Shown here piece after piece: positions 57,759 through 64,000 of a stretch of DNA of 64,000 bases; position 1 is the stretch's first letter, and each line of letters opens with the position of its first letter. Source of the DNA: Saccharopolyspora ipomoeae (lineage in GTDB: Bacteria > Actinomycetota > Actinomycetes > Mycobacteriales > Pseudonocardiaceae). The DNA lies in NCBI RefSeq assembly GCF_029952525.1, contig NZ_JASAOF010000018.1:1-64000 (forward strand), written 5' to 3'. The notes under the pieces are model-generated. The model saw nothing but the letters and a program-made list of their open reading frames with translations. It did not search any database and was not told the DNA's origin. The position numbers and the translations under genes are program-made.

Positions 57759-60095
57759 ATGACGACCGCGGACCGAACCTCACCGCCACCGTCGGAGCCG
57801 GCCGAAGCCCCGTCCCACGCCGTCGGGCGTCGCGGTTTCCTCGGTTACGTGCTGGCCGCGCCGACGCTGGTCGCCGCGGCCGATCTGAACCTGACCGCCC
57901 CCGCGGCGCGAGCCGAAGGGCTGCCTCCGGTCCCCTCCCCCGCACTCGCCGAGGTCGCCGATCTCAGCGACCTGCTGGAGTTCTCCGCCGCGCCCACCGC
58001 GAACCTCATCACCGTCACCGTCAACACCGACGGGACCGTGTCGTTCGAGCTGCCGCGCGCCGAGGTCGGCCAGGGCATCACCACCTCCACCGCGATGCTC
58101 ATCGCCGAGGAGATGGACGTGCCGCTGGAGAACGTCCACGTCTCGCTCGCCGACGCCCGCCCGGAGCTGGTGTTCAACCAGATCACCGGCGGTTCCGGCA
58201 CCACGCTGTCGACCTACACCCCGATCCGCGTCGCCGCCGCCGTCGCGCGCGGCCGCCTGCTGCAGGCCGCCGCCGTCGAGCTGGGCCAGGCCGTGGCGAC
58301 GCTGCGCCTCAAGCAGGGCGTGATCACCGACCTGCTGGGCCACACCCTCGGCATCGGCGAGCTGGCCAAGAAGGCCGCCGGCCAGCGCACCGAGGAGGTC
58401 CCGGTGCAGCTCAAGGCCGACGAGGAGTTCTCGGTCATCGGCACCCCGCGCAACCGCGTGGACGCGCTCGCGGCGGTGACCGGGTCGAAGAAGTTCGCGA
58501 TGGACCTCAAGATCCCGGGCGCGCTGCCGACGATGGTGTGCCGCCCGCCGACGCTCAACGGCAAGCCCGGCACCGTGCGCAACCTCGACGAGGTCGCCAC
58601 GATGCCCGGCGTCACCGACGTCGTGGCGGTCTCCACCGGTGTCGCGGTGCGCGCGGAGACCTTCGGCCAGTGCATCGACGCAGTGCGGGCGCTGGACGTG
58701 GACTGGAAGCCCGGCACGATCGAGGGCAAGTCCGACGAATCGGTCCTCGACGAGCTGCGCGCGGCCGAGGTCCCGCTGGTGGCGCCGAAGGGCGACGACA
58801 GCGTCGAGGGCGACTTCACCTTCTTCTTCCGCAGCAACAGCGCGCTGGAGACCAACTGCGCGATCGCCGACGTGCGCGGCGACCGGGCGGAGATCTGGTC
58901 GGCGCAGAAGAACCCGATCGTCACCAAGGAGAGCATCGCCGCCCAGTACGGGCTCCCGCTCAGCGCGGTGAAGGTGCACGTCACCGAGGGCGGCGGGTCG
59001 TTCGGCCGCAAGCTGTTCAACGACGGCGCGATGGAGGCCGCCGAGATCTCCCGCGAGATCGGCAAGCCGGTCAAGCTGATGTGGCACCGCGCCGACGACT
59101 CGCGGCAGGGCCGCACCCACCCGATGGCGACCTCGCGGGTGCGGGTCGGCGTCGCCGGGAACGACGTGCTCAGCTACGAGCAGCGGCACACCAGCGTGTT
59201 CACCGACTTCAGCCACGGTTTCGGTGAGATCCTCACCGCCAGCGCGGCGAAGCTGCCGATCGCCGACGCGACGTTCTCGCAGACCATCTTCCACTACACC
59301 CAGACGATGCCCTACGGCTTCGGGGCGACGACGATGCTGCTCAACGAGACCGACCGCGGTTTCAACACCGGCAGCATGCGCAACATCTACTCCCCCGACG
59401 TCGTCACGGCGCGGGAGCTGATCATCGATCAGCTGGCCGCGAGGATGGGTGAGGACGCCTACGAGTTCCGGAAGCGGTTCCTGCAGGAGGAGCGGCTCAA
59501 GGCGGTGCTGGACGAGGTCGTGAAGACCGGCGGGTGGGGCCGGTCGATGCCGGCCGGTCACGCCCAGGGCATCGCGCTGCACAACGAGTACCGAGCGGCG
59601 ATCGCGACGCTGGTCGAGATCGACTGCTCACCGGAGACGGTCAACCGCCGCGTCCGCGACGCCGTGACCGGCCCGCGCGTCACCAAAGCGGTCTGCGCGG
59701 TCGACATCGGCCTGGCGGTCAACCCGCGCGGCCTGGAGGCCCAGATCATGGGCGGCATCAACGACGGCATCGCCAACGCGCTGACCTCCAGCCTGCACCT
59801 GACCGACGGCTACTTCCTGGAAGCCAGCTGGGACAACTACTTCTACACCCGGCAGTGGAACTCGCCGCCGGAGCTGGAGATCATCATCATGCCGCCGACG
59901 ACCGGCAAGCCCGGTGGTGCCGGTGAGCTCGGCGTCGCCTCCGCCCAGGCGGCGGTGGCCTGCGCCTACGCCCGCGCGACCGGCTCGGTGCCGACGAGCT
60001 TCCCGATCAACCACGGCACGCTGTCGTTCGAACCCAAGCCGAACGTGCCTCCGATGCCGGAATCGCCCACCGACGGCCTGCGCCACGCGCAGTGA
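57759..60095 (+). CDS. Tat-exported molybdenum hydroxylase large subunit (IorB/xanthine dehydrogenase family)
   Basis: 778 residues, ATG after GGAGGGGG. The N-terminus has a twin-arginine signal (GRRGFLGYVLAAPTLVAAAD ending APAARA). The rest is an aldehyde oxidase/xanthine dehydrogenase molybdopterin subunit of the isoquinoline 1-oxidoreductase group: PRAEVGQGITTSTAMLIAEE, NQITGGSGTTLSTYTPIRVA, VTEGGGSFGRKLFNDGAMEA, GFNTGSMRNIYSPD and GKPGGAGELGVASAQAAVA, the last holding the catalytic glutamate. These enzymes hydroxylate N-heterocycles or oxidise aldehydes. The small iron-sulfur subunit gene follows by 18 bp; maturation and electron-acceptor (cytochrome) genes are not in the window. Confidence 0.9.
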   Translation: MTTADRTSPPPSEPAEAPSHAVGRRGFLGYVLAAPTLVAAADLNLTAPAARAEGLPPVPSPALAEVADLSDLLEFSAAPTANLITVTVNTDGTVSFELPRAEVGQGITTSTAMLIAEEMDVPLENVHVSLADARPELVFNQITGGSGTTLSTYTPIRVAAAVARGRLLQAAAVELGQAVATLRLKQGVITDLLGHTLGIGELAKKAAGQRTEEVPVQLKADEEFSVIGTPRNRVDALAAVTGSKKFAMDLKIPGALPTMVCRPPTLNGKPGTVRNLDEVATMPGVTDVVAVSTGVAVRAETFGQCIDAVRALDVDWKPGTIEGKSDESVLDELRAAEVPLVAPKGDDSVEGDFTFFFRSNSALETNCAIADVRGDRAEIWSAQKNPIVTKESIAAQYGLPLSAVKVHVTEGGGSFGRKLFNDGAMEAAEISREIGKPVKLMWHRADDSRQGRTHPMATSRVRVGVAGNDVLSYEQRHTSVFTDFSHGFGEILTASAAKLPIADATFSQTIFHYTQTMPYGFGATTMLLNETDRGFNTGSMRNIYSPDVVTARELIIDQLAARMGEDAYEFRKRFLQEERLKAVLDEVVKTGGWGRSMPAGHAQGIALHNEYRAAIATLVEIDCSPETVNRRVRDAVTGPRVTKAVCAVDIGLAVNPRGLEAQIMGGINDGIANALTSSLHLTDGYFLEASWDNYFYTRQWNSPPELEIIIMPPTTGKPGGAGELGVASAQAAVACAYARATGSVPTSFPINHGTLSFEPKPNVPPMPESPTDGLRHAQ

Positions 60096-60113
60096 GGACC
60101 TGGAGGAATTCCC

Positions 60114-60590
60114 GTGCCTGAGCACACTTTTCGACTCAACGGCGAGCAGGTCACCGTCGACGTCGCCGACGACGTGCGGGTGCTGTGGGTGCTGCGCGAC
60201 CTGCTGGGCGTGACCGGGCCGAAGTACGGCTGCGGGATCAACGTCTGCAAGGCGTGCACCAGCCACATCAACGGCAAGGCGTTCAACCCGTGCTCGGTGA
60301 AGGTCGGTGACATCTCCGCCGAGGACGAGATCACCACCATCGAGGGCCTTCCCGCCACCGCGGACGCCGAGCTGCACCCGATGCAGGAGGCGTGGCTGGA
60401 GCAGGACGTCGCGCAGTGCGGCTACTGCCAGCCGGGCCAGATCATGGCGGCGGTGGCGCTGGTGCGCCGCGCGTCGGACGAGGGCCGCCAGATCACCGAG
60501 AAGGACCTGGACTCGATCCGCAACATCTGCCGCTGCGGCACCTACTTCCGCATCCGCGAGGCCATCAAGGCGGGCGCCGCGAAGATGTGA
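60114..60590 (+). CDS. 2Fe-2S small subunit of the molybdenum hydroxylase (IorA type)
   Basis: 158 residues, GTG start with GGAGGAA upstream. A plant-type ferredoxin domain with KYGCGINVCKACTSHINGKA and a terminal cysteine in FNPCSVKV, then the helical [2Fe-2S] domain with QDVAQCGYCQPGQIMAAVAL and SIRNICRCGTYFRIREAI. This is the regular CoxS/IorA pattern with all eight cysteines present. It has no signal peptide; in related systems the subunit is carried out with the Tat-bearing partner after folding. It transfers electrons from the Mo centre. Confidence 0.92.
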   Translation: MPEHTFRLNGEQVTVDVADDVRVLWVLRDLLGVTGPKYGCGINVCKACTSHINGKAFNPCSVKVGDISAEDEITTIEGLPATADAELHPMQEAWLEQDVAQCGYCQPGQIMAAVALVRRASDEGRQITEKDLDSIRNICRCGTYFRIREAIKAGAAKM

Positions 60591-60595
60591 CCCCC

Positions 60596-61549
60596 TCACG
60601 GCAGCGGCCGGTCGTGCCGCAGCGCGTCGAACAGCGCTGCGGCACGCGGTTCGTCCCAGCGCAGGGCCGAGCCGACACCGGGGATCTCCTCGGTGCCGCC
60701 GACCGGCACCGTCTCGGTGGTCAGCCCCGTCCCGGCCAGGCTCGCCTGGTAGCCGAGCCTGCCGAGGTCGTCGAGGTGGTCGGGGTCGCCGATGGTGATC
60801 GTGTCGGCCAGCCGCCACGTCATCGGCACCGTGCGCAGCGGGTTGAGCAGCACCTCCCGGCTGGTGGCCTTGTCGATCAGCGCGGTGAGGAACTGGCGCT
60901 GGTGCTCGGCGCGCTGCAGGTCGCCACCCGCGAAGTTCCGGGTGCGCACGAAACCCAGCGCTTGCGCCCCGGTCAGGTCCTGGCACCCGGCGGGCAGCGA
61001 CAGCGAGATCTTGGGGTCCTCGATCGGTTGCGGCAGGCAGATCCGCACGCCGTCGATGGCGTCGACGACCCCGGCGAACCCGCCGAGACCGATCTCCAGG
61101 TAGTGGTCGACGTGGAGCCCGGTGCGCTCCTCCACCGTGCGCGACAGCAGCGCCGGTCCCCCGGTGGCGTAGGCGGCGTTGAGCTTGTCCGGACCACGTC
61201 CGCGGATGTCGACCAGCGAGTCTCGCGGCAGGCTGACCAGCGTCGGAGCCCCTGATCCGGCCGGGATGTGCAGCAGCATGATCGTGTCGGTGCGCGCGCC
61301 CTCGGCGTCGGCGGTGCCGCCGGTGACCAGGTCCTGCTCCTGCTCCTGGGTGAGCCCTTCCCGGCTGTCGGAGCCGACGAGCAGCCAGTTGGTGCCCCGG
61401 ACGGGCGCGGTGCGCCCGGCGTAGTCGGTGGCCGCCGGAACCCGGGTCAGCACGTGGTCGACGTAGCCGGTGATGCCGAACCCGGCCATCGCGAGCACGA
61501 CCAGCACCAGCGCGAGCGACCTGATCGCGCGCCGCAAGAACTTCCTCAC
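60596..61549 (-). CDS. LytR-CpsA-Psr (LCP) family cell-envelope ligase (second copy)
   Basis: 317 residues from a GTG. One N-terminal helix (SLALVLVVLAMAGFGITGYV), then the LCP domain: NWLLVGSDSREGLTQEQEQD, RTDTIMLLHIPAG, LVSLPRDSLVDIRG, KLNAAYATGGPALLSRTVEE, VDAIDGVRICLPQPIEDP, ALGFVRTRNFAGGDLQRAEHQRQF. Closely parallels 42101-43117 in motif order and spacing but the two are clearly diverged. It ends five bases after the convergent small-subunit gene, with no terminator between them. Confidence 0.92.
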   Translation of the reverse strand: MRKFLRRAIRSLALVLVVLAMAGFGITGYVDHVLTRVPAATDYAGRTAPVRGTNWLLVGSDSREGLTQEQEQDLVTGGTADAEGARTDTIMLLHIPAGSGAPTLVSLPRDSLVDIRGRGPDKLNAAYATGGPALLSRTVEERTGLHVDHYLEIGLGGFAGVVDAIDGVRICLPQPIEDPKISLSLPAGCQDLTGAQALGFVRTRNFAGGDLQRAEHQRQFLTALIDKATSREVLLNPLRTVPMTWRLADTITIGDPDHLDDLGRLGYQASLAGTGLTTETVPVGGTEEIPGVGSALRWDEPRAAALFDALRHDRPLP

Positions 61550-61693
61550 CGCGTGTGTTCACTCCTGTTGTCGGGAGTCCTCGCGCACCACCCCGACAAC
61601 CAGCGCGCCTTGGATCAACGTGACCTTAGCGTTATCGTACCGAGCCTAGATCACCATAACGAGTGAATGACACCCCCTACATTCGGAGTATCG

Positions 61694-62038
61694 ATGCCCT
61701 CCCGAGGCCACCCCGCGCCCCGGCAAGGATCACCGGCCCGGCACCGGCACCGTCGCCGTCCGGGCTCGGTCCTGGTGCGCACCGAGCGCACCGACCCGGC
61801 CACCTACCGCGGTGCCGAGACCGTCGGCCTGACCCCCGACCGGCGGCTCCAGCGCCACTACCACCCGGCGGACCCGGTCTTCGTCGACGGCAGCGGCCGG
61901 CGACGCCGCGCGGTGCGGCGCTTCGTGCTGCTGGTCAGCCTCGTGCTGACCGGGCTCGTACTGCTGCTGGCCGCCGCGATGCTCGACTCCCCCACCCCGG
62001 CTCCCCCGCTGCCGAACACCCCCGAAGCCACCCGCTGA
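61694..62038 (+). CDS. small basic single-helix membrane protein
   Basis: 114 residues from ATG 61694 (GGAG six bases upstream; another ATG at 61667 lacks one). The first 65 residues are rich in arginine, histidine and proline; after GRRRRAVRR comes a single helix FVLLVSLVLTGLVLLLAAAM, and a short proline-rich tail. Type II orientation with a long basic cytoplasmic part is predicted. It is 12 bp before the glycosyltransferase fusion gene and likely co-transcribed, so it may be an accessory subunit of polysaccharide synthesis. Not recognised. Confidence 0.65.
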   Translation: MPSRGHPAPRQGSPARHRHRRRPGSVLVRTERTDPATYRGAETVGLTPDRRLQRHYHPADPVFVDGSGRRRRAVRRFVLLVSLVLTGLVLLLAAAMLDSPTPAPPLPNTPEATR

Positions 62039-62050
62039 TTCGGAAACCCC

Positions 62051-64000
62051 TTGCCCCGAAACCGAAAACCCCGAACCCCCCGATCCCACTGGCTGCTGCT
62101 GGGCCTGGTGCTGCTCGTGATCTCCGGCCTGCTCGGGCTCGACGTGCTGCTCAGCCGCGTCGGCACCGACGGCACGCCCAGCGGCACCCGCCAGTTCGTG
62201 CCCCCGACCGCCTTCGACGGCGGGTCGGTGATCGACCCGCGCGAACCCACCGTGCGCCCGGTGCCGCCGCGCACCGTGGCGCTGACCTTCGCCGAAGGAC
62301 CCGATCCGCAGTGGACACCGCGGGTCCTGGACGTGCTGGCGCGCAACGACGTGCGCGCGACGTTCTTCGTCACCGGCGCGCAGGCCGCGCGCAACCCCGG
62401 TCTGATCCGGGAGATCGTCGACGCCGGGCACGAGATCGGCAACCGCACGCTGACCCGCACCGACCTGCGCGAGGTCGGCGCCCGGCGCGTGCAGCTGGAG
62501 CTGAAGTCCACCGACCTCGCGCTGGCCGGAGCCGCCGGGATCACCACGACCCTGGCCCAACCCGCGCACCTGACCACCGGTTCGCTCGACCAGGCCGCGT
62601 GGAACTCGTTGCTGCGCATCGGCAATCACGGTCACCAGGTGGTGGTGCCGGACCGGGACTCGGAGGACTGGCGCGGCCGGGGACCCGATGCCGTGCTGGC
62701 CGCCTCCACCCCGCACGACGATCGCGGCACGGTCCTGCTCATGCACGACGCGGCCGGTCCGGACACGGTCGCCGCGCTCGAACGGCTGCTGCCCCAGCTC
62801 AGAAGCACCGGCTGGCAGGTGGATTCGGTCGGCGCCGCGTTCGGCCTGCGCACCACCACCGTGCCCGCCGGGCTGCTCGACCGGGTCGCCGGATCGCTGT
62901 TCGTGGGCGTGGTGGTCGCCTCGGCCTGGCTCGCCGACGCCTTGCGCGCCCTGCTGTGGGCGGCGGCCGCGCTGGGCATCCTGCGGATGGTGTTCGTGCT
63001 GGTCCTGGCCCCGGTCCAGCGGTGGCGCTCGCGCCGCTGGGTGCCGCCGTGGCAGATCAGCCAACGCGTCGGCGTCATCGTCCCGGCCTACAACGAGCAG
63101 GCCGGCATCGCCGCGACGGTGCGCACGATCCTGGCCTCCGACCACCCGGTGGAGGTCATCGTCGTCGACGACGGTTCCACCGACCGCACCGCCGAGATCG
63201 TCGAGCAGCAGTTCGGGCGGCACCAGCACGTCCGGCTGATCCAGCAGCGCAACGCGGGCAAGGCCGCCGCGCTCAACACCGGGCTCGCCGCGGCGCGCTC
63301 GGAGCTGGTGGTGGTCGTCGACGGGGACACGATCCTCGAACCGGACGCGGTGTCGCGGCTCGTCGACCACTTCACCGACCCGTCGGTCGGGGCGGTGTCC
63401 GGCAACGTCAAGGTCGGCAACCGGCGCACGATGCTGGGCCGCTGGCAGCACATCGAGTACGTGATCGGGTTCAACCTGGACCGCCGGGTCTACGAGATGC
63501 TCGGTTGCACGCCGACGATCCCCGGTGCCCTGGGCGCGTTCCGGCGCTCGGCGGTGCTCGCGGTCGGTGGCGTCAGCGACGACACGCTGGCCGAGGACAC
63601 CGACCTGACGATGGCGTTGGAACGCGACGGCTGGCGGATGGCCTACGAGGAGAACGCGATCTCCTGGACCGAGGCGCCCGCGACCGCCGGTCAGCTGTGG
63701 AAGCAGCGCTACCGCTGGTGCTACGGCACGTTGCAGGCCGCCTGGAAGCACCGGCGCTCGGTGCTGGAACGCGGCCCTGGCGGCAGGCTCGGCCGCCTCG
63801 GCCTGCCCTACCTGCTGGTGTTCCAGGTGCTGCTGCAGGTCATCGCCCCGGTGGTGGACGTGGCTGCGTTCTTCGCGCTGCTGAGCGCCGACGGGCGCAC
63901 CTTCGCGCTGACCTGGCTGGCGTTCCTGGCGATGCAGCTGCTGCCGGGCATCATCGCGTTCCGGATGGACGGCGAGCGGCTGCGCCCCCTGTGGGCGCTG
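62051..64000 (+). CDS. NodB-like domain fused to family 2 glycosyltransferase, 3' end beyond window
   Basis: 650 codons are present, open at the right edge. TTG start follows a GGAAA run. Layout: basic start, helix HWLLLGLVLLVISGLLGLDV, extracellular NodB (polysaccharide deacetylase) domain about residues 75-275, helix near 295-325, then a GT2 domain from about 340 with GVIVPAYNEQAGIAATV, VIVVDDGSTDRT, VVVVDGDTILEPD, TLAEDTDLTM and KQRYRWCYG (QxxRW), and further helices at the end. The GT2 motifs are those of a processive synthase such as hyaluronan, chitin or PNAG type. The NodB domain has lost the metal and catalytic residues: TFDDGP is TFAEGP (A81, E82) and the His-x-x-x-His pair is R132 and R136. 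Intact relatives are bifunctional. Confidence 0.9.
   Translation, partial: MPRNRKPRTPRSHWLLLGLVLLVISGLLGLDVLLSRVGTDGTPSGTRQFVPPTAFDGGSVIDPREPTVRPVPPRTVALTFAEGPDPQWTPRVLDVLARNDVRATFFVTGAQAARNPGLIREIVDAGHEIGNRTLTRTDLREVGARRVQLELKSTDLALAGAAGITTTLAQPAHLTTGSLDQAAWNSLLRIGNHGHQVVVPDRDSEDWRGRGPDAVLAASTPHDDRGTVLLMHDAAGPDTVAALERLLPQLRSTGWQVDSVGAAFGLRTTTVPAGLLDRVAGSLFVGVVVASAWLADALRALLWAAAALGILRMVFVLVLAPVQRWRSRRWVPPWQISQRVGVIVPAYNEQAGIAATVRTILASDHPVEVIVVDDGSTDRTAEIVEQQFGRHQHVRLIQQRNAGKAAALNTGLAAARSELVVVVDGDTILEPDAVSRLVDHFTDPSVGAVSGNVKVGNRRTMLGRWQHIEYVIGFNLDRRVYEMLGCTPTIPGALGAFRRSAVLAVGGVSDDTLAEDTDLTMALERDGWRMAYEENAISWTEAPATAGQLWKQRYRWCYGTLQAAWKHRRSVLERGPGGRLGRLGLPYLLVFQVLLQVIAPVVDVAAFFALLSADGRTFALTWLAFLAMQLLPGIIAFRMDGERLRPLWAL

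Noticed and set aside
1-64000. tRNA, rRNA, riboswitch, IS element or prophage
   Set aside because: I saw no tRNA-like cloverleaf, rRNA stretch, known riboswitch core, transposase, integrase or phage structural protein; short RNAs could still be missed by eye.

Overview
The window is high-GC DNA with strong GC bias at third codon positions, many GTG and TTG starts, DmdR-type iron-box sequence, deazaflavin-dependent oxidoreductase, LytR-CpsA-Psr proteins, XRE-TPR regulators and DUF574-type methyltransferases. This points to a filamentous actinomycete, most likely of the Pseudonocardiaceae (Saccharopolyspora-like); the genus is an inference. No rRNA, tRNA, CRISPR array, transposase or phage gene was recognised. 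It looks like a chromosomal region rich in accessory metabolism.

Layout. 1-6.5 kb: a menaquinone/isochorismate region, with the 5' end of menB on the minus strand at the left edge, a RutE-like nitroreductase, a small exported protein, then a plus-strand operon menD - flavin monooxygenase - isochorismate synthase - O-methyltransferase, meeting a LarA-family protein head-on. 8.0-18.5 kb: an iron-box promoter followed by eight tightly coupled genes in exactly the order sbnA-B-C-D-E-F-G-H of the staphyloferrin B siderophore operon; the sbnE homologue carries a palindromic 45-bp repeat array inside its coding sequence. 18.6-25.6 kb: methyltransferases, a lipoprotein sulfatase, a short-chain dehydrogenase, an SGNH hydrolase and a membrane coiled-coil protein. 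25.8-29.1 kb: four exported proteins (small peptide, GH25 lysozyme, propeller-like protein, C39-like peptidase). 29.9-33.1 kb: an amino acid permease, an F420-type oxidoreductase, and a LysR-ligand-domain protein divergent from a DUF5997 protein. 33.3-37.5 kb: two AurF-like diiron oxygenases with duplicated promoters, a TetR regulator and a ferredoxin-ferredoxin reductase fusion. 37.5-47.3 kb: an inverted-repeat element, a drug-efflux MFS, a PepSY membrane protein divergent from a formylglycine-generating enzyme (maturase for the sulfatase at 19.3 kb), an LCP protein, an alkanesulfonate monooxygenase and an MHS transporter that diverge from each other with a small leader peptide in front of each, and an FHA protein. 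47.5-52.7 kb: a polyol/sugar ABC transporter (no ATPase), a zinc alcohol dehydrogenase and a divergent SorC regulator. 53.2-57.6 kb: an XRE-TPR regulator followed by a TIR-domain protein, a P-loop NTPase and a two-helix membrane protein in an overlapping operon; TIR and NTPase proteins share a short motif and resemble a signalling or defence module. 57.7-64 kb: a Tat-exported molybdenum hydroxylase pair, a second LCP protein, a small membrane protein and a NodB-glycosyltransferase fusion whose deacetylase site is degenerate and which runs off the right edge.

The most unusual items are the TIR/NTPase/membrane operon, the complete actinobacterial sbn-type siderophore operon with its in-frame palindromic repeats, the paired sulfur-type leader peptides, the two AurF paralogues with gene-conversion-like patches, and the catalytically degenerate NodB domain.
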